Source of the DNA: Candidatus Buchananbacteria bacterium RIFCSPLOWO2_02_FULL_46_11b
Lineage (GTDB): Bacteria; Patescibacteriota; Patescibacteriia; Buchananbacterales; UBA6539
Reading direction: 5' to 3'
Assembly: GCA_001817615.1 (NCBI GenBank)
Contig: MHIR01000017.1
Location: forward strand, 11,818 to 17,419
Length of the DNA stretch: 5,602 bases
Below, piece by piece: positions 1-5,602 of the stretch. The notes under the pieces were generated by a model. It ran no database searches, was not told where the DNA came from, and saw nothing but the letters and a program-made list of their open reading frames with translations. How positions within the stretch are numbered: position 1 is the stretch's first letter; each line of letters opens with the position of its first letter. The position numbers and the translations under genes are program-made.

Positions 1-1
1 C

Positions 2-241
2 GGGACAGCGGTTCCTTTAAAAACTTGGACTCATTTAGCCGCCACTTATGACGGCGCCAGCCTGAAATTTTATTTTAACGGCCAGCCGGATAACTCTTAT
101 TCTCAAAACCTAAAATTAGATACTACCAATATTATTCTGTCTGTCGGCCGGAGAAACGAAGGCTTTTATTTCAAAGGCGCGATTGATGAAGTGGCGGTTT
201 ATAACCGGGCTTTGCCGGCCGAAGAAATCGCCGGCCATTAT
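2..241 (+). other. LamG / concanavalin A-like domain, C-terminal part
   Basis: Residues 1-80 carry the hallmarks of the second half of a Laminin_G_3-type jelly roll: W-T-H-L-A-A-T-Y-D-G at residues 9-18, F-Y-F-N-G at 23-27, and the closing strand G-A-I-D-E-V-A-V-Y-N-R-A-L at 59-71 followed by A-E-E-I-A-G-H-Y. The family is usually about 150 residues, so the first half lies upstream of the window. The domain contains no cysteine, in contrast to everything after it. LamG domains in bacterial surface proteins commonly bind glycans or protein ligands; the ligand here cannot be told. It is joined directly to the first Cys-rich repeat with no linker. Confidence 0.9.
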
Positions 242-3200
242 TCCGACTGCGGCAACGGCAAAATTGATTTGGCCGAAGAATGCGATCCGCCGAATTCGGC
301 CGCTTATTGCGGCAATGACTGTCTTTGGTCCGGCAACAGCAATCTGGAAGATGTTTGCGGCAACGGCCTGGTTGAAGCAAAAGAAGAATGCGATGAGCCG
401 AAAGCCGGGTGTTCTGACAGTTGCCTGCTTACCGGCTCGGTCAAAGATCAATCGCTTTGCGGGGACGGCAAAATCGGCTTAGGCGAGGAATGCGACGGCA
501 ATGAATTGGCCAGCGGCGATTTGCCGGTTTCCGGCGACGGCTGCGGCGTTAAGTGTTTAATTGAAGATCGAACAAAAAGCTATTGCCGTTCCAACGTTAA
601 TAATATTTTTGATTTCTCTAAAGGCGCTTGTACGGCCGGCTCTTGCGGCCAAGGTTATAGTTGCGTCGCGCTTAATGCCATCACCGGCAATACCAATAAA
701 TTTTCCACTTGCGCCAATGGCTTAATTGAATTAGGCGAAGAATGCGACAGCGGCGGCTATTGCGCCGACAGTTCCTGGAACGCGGTTTTAATTAACGGCT
801 ATCCGTCTTATTGCAATACTTACGGCTCTTTTTGCGGCGCCAATCAGACTTGCCGGGCGTTTAATGGTTATTGCAACACCGATAAAAATACTTTAACTCA
901 AAATCCCTGCAACACAGACACGCAATGCGTTGGTTCGGGCTTAGGCGGGCAATGCTGGCGCGACGGCTGCGGCCAAGAGTGCATCCGCAACGGCTCGGTT
1001 TATGAACAAATAGATCCGCCCTTAGTCGGGCCCTATCAGATAGTCAAGACTCTGGCTGACGGCGAAACCGACATTAAAGCCAATATCGGCTATACGCCGC
1101 CCGAGGGCAAGGGCCATTTAGTGGTCGGCGCGCCGCCGGGCAAATTCGGGATTATTGATTATTGGCCAAGCTGCAATTGGGCCTGCTTAAACGCGGCCAT
1201 CGGCGGCCAATTCAACCAATCAGCCAATATTACAAGCGCCACCGGCAAGGTTAAGAATAATGTTTTCCTTTATGAATGCGGGGCGGATGGCAATTGCGAT
1301 ATTTCGGGCCGCAATTCAATTTCCGGCGCCGGCGTTATCGTTTCAAAAACCGTTTTGAACAACGACACTTTTCAAATTAATCTGCCGCCGACTTACAACG
1401 CGATTGACAATGACAGCAATCCTTTGACGCCGCTCGTCCCGGCTTTGATTCCCAATACTTTTTACCGCGTGGTAGTCAGAAACGCGGTTTTGACGGCTGA
1501 CGGCAAGCAGAATCTTGACGCCAATTTGAATTACAATGACCCCAAATTCACGCCGGCCGGCGGCGGCGCGTCAAGCATTGATTCTTTCTCCTGGGTTTTT
1601 AAAACCCAGCCCGAGGACGATTTATGCTCTCTGGACAAAGCGGAAATTATTCCCACGCCTTTGACTTTATCCGAAGGCGATATCCGCTATATTTATTTCT
1701 CCCAGCCCTGGATTTCGTCCGACCCGTACTGCAGTCCCAACCGCGACCAAAAGCTTAATGCCTATCATTATGACTGGCGCTGGGACGATTGGGAGACAAT
1801 CACCGGCCAAAACGGCGCGGATTTGCTCACGGATGACGGAGGCGCGATCAATAGCGGGATTTTAGATAACAGCGAGGTTGAAACCGGCGACAGCTTAAAA
1901 GACGGCTGCGGCAATGGCGTGGTGGAAGCGGGCGAAGACTGCGACCCGGGTTTTCAATCCATGGCGGGTTGTAATAATAATTGTTTTTGGCAAGGAACCG
2001 CGGCGCCGGTTTGCGGCAACGGCGCGATTGACCCGGGCGAACAATGCGATCCGCCCAACCCGGCGGCTTACTGCGGCGGCAACTGCCTTTTAACCGGCAA
2101 TAATAATTATAATATATCCGTCTGCGGCAACGGCCTAATTGAAACTGGCGAAGCCTGCGACCGCGGCGATGAGCCGGATAATAATGAAAGCGACGGCTGT
2201 ACCAATATTTGCGCCAAGTCCGGCGCCGTGCCGGCGGCGGATTCAATTTGCGGCGACGGCCAGGTTACCAACGGCGAAGAATGCGACCAAGGGGAATTAG
2301 CTTTCGGCCGGGCAGTGGTTTCCGGCGACGGCTGCACGGGCAATGATTCGTCCGTCTGCGGCGCTTATCTTGACAAAAATTCCTGCGAAAAAATTGATTT
2401 TAGCAATTTAGCCAATAATCATATCCGCGCCTGCTATTGGACCGGCCGAGATTGCCGGGTAAGACCTTGCCTGGACGAGGGGAGCAGTCTGCCGGGCAAT
2501 AATAATTATAACTTGCCGGTCTGCGGCAACGGCCTGGTTGAAATCGGCGAAGAATGCGATGACGGCAATATTACTAACGGCTATTGTTCGTATGATAACT
2601 CGGTTTGCAGTTCTATTGGGTCGTCTTGCGGCGCCGGCGGGGAATGCCTGGCGGACGGCTGCGGCCCAACTTGTTTGAATAACGGCTCGGTGGCAAGCGA
2701 CAACCGCATTGACCCGTTCCAGATTATAGAAACCGTCGCTAAATTGCCCGCCGCGCTTTCGCAGGTCAAAGAAGAAATCCGGGCCTGGTATGTCATGAGG
2801 CCCAATGTCGTGGGTGTGGGCGAGCTTTACGTGGTTTCCGGCGCGGAAATTCCTTTTGCCGTTGTCGGCCACCAGCCCGGGGTTAATACGATCAACCAGT
2901 GCCCGAACGCGGCTTTGTGGGCGGTGTTTTCCAAACCCCTTGACTTAACAAAGGTTAAAGATAATTTTATTTTTTGCCAGAATAATAGCAGTTGCGCGGG
3001 CAAAGAAAATTTGATTTCGGAATATTCTTACCGGCCGGTTCAAGGCGCTTGCGTCATCGAGACCAATAAATGCGATTACGGCGACCTGGCTCAAATAAGC
3101 GATTTTGGCGAATTATGCCAAAGCGACGCGGATTGCCTGGCCAGCCAGCTTTTAATAACCAAATTAAAGACCCAAACCGGCTTTTTGGATAAGGAGACAA

Positions 3201-5602
3201 ATTATTATTTTGACGTTTCCGGCATTGAAAGCTCAAGCGGCTATTGCGGTTCAAGCCGCCAGGTTTGCCAAAGCGACGCGGACTGCGGCGGGCAAGCCGG
3301 CCTCTGCCTTAAAGGCTTGGAAAGTTCGCCCCCAGCCGGCCGCGAGCAGCAATGGACGTTTAAAACCGGCGAGACTTTCTGCGAATGCAATTACGTCGGC
3401 GTCACCATTGCCAATACTTCCGGCGGGGCGGAAACCGTCAATGATTTATTCACCTGCGCCGGGGATAATTGCGGGGCCAATACGGCTTATGCTCTTGATA
3501 ATGACGTTAATTCAGCCCAGCCCGGCAACCAGCATTTATATACCGCGCTTTGCTCGGATGTGGCCAATTTTGTCCAGCGGCAGGCGATTGGCGCGGCGGG
3601 CATAAGCTTTGCCTGGATTGATATTGATCCGGATAAATTGATTTTTTCCACGGATAAAACTCCGGGCGATGATTATAACGACCAGTCATATTTTACCCCC
3701 GGCGATGAAGGTCAGCCGGCGGGTAAAAACGGCCGCTCCCGAGTCAAAGCCGGCGCCAGCCAGTACCGTTTAAAGAGCACGGGCGAGTTTTGCGCCATTG
3801 ATCCTTTAAATAAAGACTGCCAGCCGGCGCCGGCCGCCAGCCAGTATGTTTCCGTCCTTAATTTCATCTGCGAAAATCCCTGGCCGGAATTTGCCGCTTT
3901 CCCTTACCGCGACAATGAAAGCAACTTAAAACTGCCGGACACCAATTTTGAAATGTATTATTGCCGCGATTTCGGCCAGGCGGCCGCAACCGATGATTTG
4001 CCGGCTTTGGCCAACGGCCCGGTCTTGGACCCGGCCGGAGCCGTCTTAAAAGAATTTATTTTTCCGGCCGGCGGGCCGGCGCCAGCCGGCGCGGCTGATT
4101 TGTCAGTCAAAGGCAGAGATTTGTCAGGCAGCGGCCAAGTTGACGGAGACGTTAAATTTAAATTCAGCGCGGACGGCGATTGGAGTTATAATTTTGCTTT
4201 ATTGCCGGCCGGCAATTACGCCGTTTCCGTCAAATCTTATAATTACACTCAAGACTTAAGCGGCGGGAGCTTTTGCGATTCTAACGGCAATAGCTATCTT
4301 GAAGACGGCGAGTACGCGGCCTGCTTTCCGACGGATAATGCCGCCTGCGGCAATCAGCCGGACCAATGCTTAACCGGCATTGCCCAGATTATTGAGATTT
4401 GGGTTGATTCAGAAAGCCAGCCGCGGGGAAGAGTCGTTAATTTCGCCGCCGGACCGGACAGCCCGCAAACCGGCCAGCTGGCGATCGGCAATTTAAGCGC
4501 CGGCTCGCATCTGATTAAATTAAAATGGCTGAATGATTATTATAATAATGCCGCAGCGCCGGCGCTTGATTCCAATCTGGCGATTTTAAGCTTAGATTTG
4601 AAGCAAATTGCCGCCGCCGGCGGCGCGCCAAGCGACGCCCTGGGCATCCGCGTTCTGCCTAATCCCTTGCATTTATCGCCCCAGACCTGGTATAAGTCCG
4701 GGCTTTGCGGCGGCCGGGAAAGCATTGATAATTTATGCTATCGCGACGCGGACTGCGCGGCTAATAATTTATTTATTAACGGAGATTTTGAAGCCGGACT
4801 TTCGGGCTGGGAATTTCAGGCCGATGCCCCAAGCGGCGCTTCGGGGGGGTTGAATGAAATCAATTCCGGCCAGGACGGCAAAGGGGCGGAATTAATCTTG
4901 TCGGCTCCTGGCGGCTGGGGCGCGCAATTGAAAAATTCGTCGGCGCCGGGCCTGAATATCGTTTTGCCGGCCGGCGATTATGTTTTTTCCGCTTATGTCA
5001 AATCTGACAAGAAAGCGATGATCGGCGCGGAAAACAAAAATGATTTTAGCCAAGTTATCAGCTGCCAAAACGCCAATTGCGACAATAATGCCAAAGTCTG
5101 CGGCCGGCAGTCCGGCGGCTGGGAGCGCCTGGCTTGCAATTTTTCCCTTGCCCAGGAAACTGATGCCCAATTTATCGTCCGTCTGAAAGACGAAGCCGGG
5201 CAGGCCGAGATTGACAATCTTTTATTAGTTGGCGCCTGCCAAAAGAACGCGCCGGACGCCGGCTCGGGCGAGGCGATTAATATTGACGGCTACCAGGCGG
5301 TGCGCGACGGCCGCTCGGTTTATGTCGGCGCCGCTAACCGCGTTTTGGGGGCGTCCCCAATACTTTATTCCGATATTTACCTGATTTCCTATAACCAAGG
5401 CGCCAGCGGCCAGACCCGGGAAATTTTCAACCGGATTTTAGACCAGACCGGCCAAAAAGGCGAGTGGTATTTTAACGCCGACTTTACCAACAGCCGGATT
5501 TGCCAGGGCGAGATCGGCGACTACGAAAACACGGATATAATTTGTTCGGGCCTCGGAACGGTTAACGGCGCTTGTCAAGATAAAGACCTCAATGCCTGTA
5601 AA
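2..5602 (+). CDS. Giant Cys-rich multidomain surface/secreted protein, partial at both ends
   Basis: The frame from base 2 stays open for 1867 codons to the last base, with no start or stop in the window, so this is an internal part of a larger protein. What is seen: a LamG-type end, nine C-G-N-G-type disulfide repeats in two blocks, two Ig-like regions, two carbohydrate-binding-like modules and a terminal D-G-Y..V-R-D-G-R / Y-L-I-S-Y-N-Q-G-A segment. About 98 Cys (5%) but only four Met (residues 654, 932, 1318, 1673). Such cysteine content implies oxidative folding outside the cytoplasm. No signal peptide or membrane segment lies in this part; both would be expected upstream or downstream. 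The inferred role is adhesion or glycan binding at the cell surface; no enzyme motif was recognised. The whole frame has uniform codon use (GGC for Gly, TGC for Cys, ATT for Ile), so nothing suggests a fused foreign piece or frameshift. The coding call is very secure; the function is inferred from domains only. Confidence 0.96.
245..1000 (+). repeat. Cys-rich block A: four C-G-N-G...E-E-C-D disulfide repeats
   Basis: Repeats start at bases 248, 356, 458 and 710 (residues 83, 119, 153, 237). Each has the core C-(G/A)-(N/D)-G-x-(I/V)-x-x-x-x-E-E-C-D, the form of the Myxococcus cysteine-rich repeat / DUF4215 family. Repeat 1 continues into D-P-P-N-S-A-A-Y-C-G-N-D-C-L, repeat 3 into V-S-G-D-G-C. 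After repeat 4 come further cysteine pairs (Y-C-N-T-Y-G-S-F-C-G, C-N-T-D-T-Q-C) and the block closes with D-G-C-G-Q-E-C-I-R-N-G-S-V at residues 321-333. There are 28 cysteines in about 250 residues. These repeats are thought to be small disulfide-stapled spacer modules of secreted proteins. No catalytic residues are evident. Confidence 0.88.
1031..1609 (+). other. Ig-like region A (Big_5/SbsA-like)
   Basis: Residues 344-536. The region opens with P-Y-Q-I-V-K-T-L and a G-K-G-H-L-V-V-G-A strand. The Ig-like part proper appears to start at C-L-N-A-A-I-G-G-Q-F-N-Q (residue 395), continues with V-K-N-N-V-F-L-Y-E-C and N-T-F-Y-R-V-V-V-R-N-A-V-L-T-A-D-G, and closes with S-W-V-F-K-T (residues 530-535). 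That order (A-x-F-N-Q strand, Y-x-V-x-V strand, D-x-x-G, W-x-F-x-T end) is the pattern of bacterial Big_5 / SbsA Ig-like domains, which build stalks in surface proteins. The region is paralogous to the one at bases 2711-3370. The exact family is inferred from pattern and not tested by profile search. Confidence 0.7.
1610..1900 (+). other. Post-Ig segment A, apparently shortened
   Basis: Residues 537-633 start D-D-L-C-S-L-D-K-A-E-I-I-P-T-P, then E-G-D-I-R-Y-I-Y-F-S-Q and H-Y-D-W-R-W-D-D-W-E (Trp at residues 592, 594 and 597). This order matches the segment after Ig-like region B (Cys, V-x-I strand, then an aromatic-W strand), but the copy here ends about 40 residues after the Trp strand, without an equivalent of the G-R-S-R-V-K-A-G-A-S strand seen in copy B. 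It may be a Big_2-like Ig fold that is truncated or has diverged beyond recognition. It runs directly into Cys block B. Confidence 0.5.
1901..2692 (+). repeat. Cys-rich block B: five C-G-N-G...E-x-C-D disulfide repeats
   Basis: Repeats start at bases 1907, 2012, 2123, 2249 and 2522 (residues 636, 671, 708, 750, 841). The first (C-G-N-G-V-V-E-A-G-E-D-C-D) has no counterpart in block A. The other four match block A in order: repeat 2 shares D-P-P-N-P-A-A-Y-C-G-G-N-C-L with A1, repeat 4 shares V-S-G-D-G-C with A3, and repeat 5 leads through N-G-Y-C and G-S-S-C-G-A-G to D-G-C-G-P-T-C-L-N-N-G-S-V, matching the end of block A. There are 28 cysteines in this block. Two junctions carry the same linker, G-N-N-N-Y-N, just before C-G-N-G. 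The likely role is a disulfide-rich spacer, as in block A. Confidence 0.88.
2096..2535 (+). repeat. Direct repeat of about 41 bases at a 399-base offset
   Basis: Bases 2096-2136 and 2495-2535 match at 36 of 41 positions: the first 17 bases (encoding G-N-N-N-Y-N) and the last 16 (leading into C-G-N-G-L) are identical, with five differences in the middle. The copies precede the third and fifth repeats of Cys block B. The last part also matches the second repeat of block A: bases 356-376 are identical to 2522-2542. Confidence 0.85.
2711..3370 (+). other. Ig-like region B (Big_5/SbsA-like) with Cys-rich insertion
   Basis: Residues 904-1123. The landmarks of region A recur: P-F-Q-I-I-E-T-V at the start, G-V-G-E-L-Y-V-V-S-G-A, C-P-N-A-A-L-W-A-V-F-S-K at residue 967, V-K-D-N-F-I-F-C, then N-Y-Y-F-D-V-S-G-I and the closing W-T-F-K-T-G at residues 1118-1123. 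Compared with region A it holds extra cysteine-bearing stretches, including two C-Q-S-D-A-D-C motifs (residues 1039 and 1089), one before and one after the N-Y-Y-F-D-V strand. These probably form disulfide loops protruding from the Ig core. The assignment rests on matched order with region A and on the W-x-F-x-T-G end typical of Big_5. Confidence 0.68.
3116..3286 (+). repeat. Two near-identical 21-base copies encoding C-Q-S-D-A-D-C
   Basis: Copies at 3116-3136 and 3266-3286 differ by one base (GAT/GAC, both Asp), so protein identity is complete and DNA identity 20 of 21. Related heptads occur at 908-928 (C-N-T-D-T-Q-C) and 4736-4756 (C-Y-R-D-A-D-C). The pattern C-x-x-D-x-x-C is common in secreted cysteine-rich proteins, where the two Cys join separate disulfides. 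Confidence 0.85.
3371..3760 (+). other. Post-Ig domain B (possibly Big_2-like Ig fold)
   Basis: Residues 1124-1253. It begins F-C-E-C-N-Y-V-G-V-T-I right after the W-T-F-K-T-G end of the Ig-like region, passes through I-S-F-A-W-I-D-I-D-P (Trp at residue 1205), an acidic stretch (D-K-T-P-G-D-D-Y-N-D), and ends with G-K-N-G-R-S-R-V-K-A-G-A-S. An early V-x-I strand, a central W strand and a final G-x-S-x-V-K-A strand are what a Big_2-type Ig-like domain would show. The acidic loops could bind calcium, which is speculation. It is the full-length counterpart of the shortened segment at 1610-1900. Confidence 0.45.
3761..4096 (+). other. N-P-W-P / Y-Y-C-R-D segment
   Basis: Residues 1254-1365. Landmarks are F-I-C-E-N-P-W-P at 1288-1295, T-N-F-E-M-Y-Y-C-R-D at 1314-1323 and D-D-L-P-A-L from about residue 1330. 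From memory, a C-E-N-P-W-P...N-F-x-x-Y-Y-C-R-D segment recurs in giant secreted proteins of Patescibacteria, normally shortly before the G-I-R-V-x-x-N-P segment; I know no assigned function. The end of the region (residues about 1347-1365) is a Pro/Gly/Ala-rich, low-complexity linker encoded by very G+C-rich DNA, leading into the next module. Confidence 0.5.
4097..4609 (+). other. Carbohydrate-binding-like module (CBM60-type candidate)
   Basis: Residues 1366-1536. An opening strand region (D-L-S-V-K-G-R-D-L-S) is followed by L-P-A-G-N-Y-A-V-S-V-K-S-Y, later I-I-E-I-W-V-D-S-E, then N-L-S-A-G-S-H-L-I-K-L-K-W-L-N-D-Y-Y and D-S-N-L-A-I-L-S-L-D-L. The sequence G-x-Y-x-V-x-V, a strand with V-D, A-G-x-H-x-I-x-x-x-x-x-N-D and D-x-N-L-x-I-x-x-L is the order found in calcium-dependent xylan-binding CBM60 and CBM36-like modules. 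The middle holds a Cys-rich loop with an EF-hand-like stretch. Its ligand is unknown. The fold is plausible, the exact family uncertain; a generic beta-sandwich is the alternative. Confidence 0.5.
4274..4381 (+). other. Cys-flanked EF-hand-like loop insertion
   Basis: Between two strands of the CBM60-like module lies a loop with four cysteines (residues 1425, 1442, 1449 and 1456) containing D-S-N-G-N-S-Y-L-E-D-G-E (residues 1426-1437). Positions 1, 3, 5, 9 and 12 carry D, N, N, E and E, with a hydrophobic residue at 8, as in a calcium-binding EF-hand loop; position 6 is Ser in place of the usual Gly. The stretch N-G-N-S-Y-L-E-D-G-E...C also resembles a degenerate C-G-N-G...G-E-E-C disulfide repeat, so both readings are possible. 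Confidence 0.4.
4625..4774 (+). other. G-I-R-V-L-P-N-P segment, N-terminal half of a split conserved region
   Basis: Residues 1542-1591 include A-L-G-I-R-V-L-P-N-P-L-H-L-S-P-Q-T-W-Y (1546-1564) and a C-Y-R-D-A-D-C motif at residue 1579. In related patescibacterial proteins, as I recall them, a G-I-R-V-x-x-N-P-x-H-x-S-P-x-x-W-Y stretch is followed within a few tens of residues by D-G-Y-x-A-V-R-D-G-R. Here that continuation appears only at base 5285, after a carbohydrate-binding-like module. The function of the region is unknown. Confidence 0.5.
4775..5239 (+). other. CBM_4_9-like carbohydrate-binding module
   Basis: Residues 1592-1746. It opens with I-N-G-D-F-E-A-G-L-S-G-W, the classic first strand of CBM_4_9 domains. 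It continues with L-P-A-G-D-Y-V-F-S-A-Y-V-K-S (ending at residue 1668), G-G-W-E-R-L-A-C-N-F-S-L, A-Q-F-I-V-R-L-K-D and closes with A-E-I-D-N-L-L-L-V-G. All expected landmarks are present in order, and the length of about 155 residues is normal for the family. CBM_4_9 modules form a beta-sandwich that binds beta-glucans, xylans or other polysaccharides; the ligand here is not predictable. Cysteines at 1681, 1686, 1693 and 1703 probably staple loops. Confidence 0.75.
5273..5602 (+). other. D-G-Y..V-R-D-G-R / Y-L-I-S-Y-N-Q-G-A segment, running off the window
   Basis: Residues 1758-1867. Seen: I-D-G-Y-Q-A-V-R-D-G-R-S-V-Y-V-G-A-A-N (1761-1779), I-Y-L-I-S-Y-N-Q-G-A (1792-1801), R-E-I-F-N-R-I-L-D-Q, and W-Y-F-N-A-D-F. 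I recall this order from giant proteins of Patescibacteria, where it is followed by C-x(5)-C motifs and a pseudopilin-like stretch; here the last cysteines (G-A-C-Q-D-K-D-L-N-A-C-K) fit the start of such a C-x-x-D-x-x-x-C element. The C-terminus lies beyond the window. The function is not known to me. Confidence 0.6.

Noticed and set aside
116..451. Antisense open frame of 111 codons and overlapping short frames on both strands
   Set aside because: They are shadows of the LamG/Cys-repeat coding frame, which has clear domain motifs.
1848..2343. Two antisense open frames of 132 and 78 codons opposite Cys block B
   Set aside because: They are Arg/Pro- or Ser/Pro-rich products of the complement of the repeats, with no family resemblance.
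248..2560. Regularly recurring TGCGGCAACGGC as a CRISPR array or DNA-level repeat array
   Set aside because: Spacing is irregular, the units diverge at silent positions, and they encode conserved C-G-N-G disulfide repeats.
2408..2872. Antisense open frame of 154 codons
   Set aside because: It lies fully inside the Cys-repeat/Ig coding frame. Its composition is what the complement of GGC/GCC-rich codons gives, and it shows no recognisable domain.
3210..3605. Sense-strand open frame of 131 codons in another frame
   Set aside because: It is an Ala/Arg/Pro-rich shadow; the Ig-like and post-Ig motifs lie in the main frame, which is unbroken here.
4062..4094. G+C-rich inverted-repeat stretch as a terminator hairpin
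   Set aside because: It lies inside the open frame, encodes a Pro/Gly/Ala linker and has no T-run after it.
4843..4849. Run of seven G as a possible frameshift site
   Set aside because: The CBM_4_9-like motifs before and after the run are in the same frame, so no insertion or deletion is needed.
2..5602. Alternative genetic code (TGA read as Gly, as in Gracilibacteria/SR1)
   Set aside because: No in-frame TGA was found and Gly is encoded almost always by GGC, so the standard code explains the frame.

Overview
The window is a single uninterrupted coding frame on the + strand. Reading from base 2, I find no stop codon in 1867 consecutive codons, and neither the start nor the stop of the gene lies inside the window. 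There is no intergenic DNA, so no promoter, ribosome binding site or terminator is present. The product is a giant, cysteine-rich, multi-domain protein (about 98 Cys and only 4 Met by hand count). It is almost certainly exported and displayed on the cell surface or released.

Order of parts (residue 1 = codon at base 2): the C-terminal part of a LamG / concanavalin A-like domain (1-80); Cys-rich block A with four C-G-N-G...G-E-E-C-D repeats of the Myxococcus-type disulfide repeat / DUF4215 style (83-333); Ig-like region A ending in W-V-F-K-T (344-535); a short post-Ig segment (537-633); Cys-rich block B with five repeats (636-897); Ig-like region B ending in W-T-F-K-T-G (904-1123); a post-Ig domain (1124-1253); an N-P-W-P / Y-Y-C-R-D segment (1254-1365); a beta-rich module resembling CBM60-type carbohydrate-binding domains, with a Cys-flanked EF-hand-like loop (1366-1536); and a conserved segment starting G-I-R-V-L-P-N-P (1545 on), which is split by a CBM_4_9-like module (1592-1746) and resumes at D-G-Y-Q-A-V-R-D-G-R...Y-L-I-S-Y-N-Q-G-A up to the window end.

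The main structural observation is that blocks A and B are diverged copies of one module (four Cys repeats, D-G-C-G..C..N-G-S-V, Ig-like domain, post-Ig domain). Matched landmarks sit a near-constant 564-613 residues apart. The LamG, CBM60-like and CBM_4_9-like modules together suggest glycan binding or adhesion.

Organism: the domain combination, the roughly half G+C composition with near-exclusive GGC glycine codons, and a standard code without in-frame TGA fit an uncultivated Patescibacteria/CPR bacterium (Parcubacteria-like). I recall giant secreted proteins with the Y-L-I-S-Y-N-Q-G-A and N-P-W-P...Y-Y-C-R-D segments from that group. This assignment is inference from memory, not a search result. 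I see no defence system, mobile element, CRISPR array or RNA gene.
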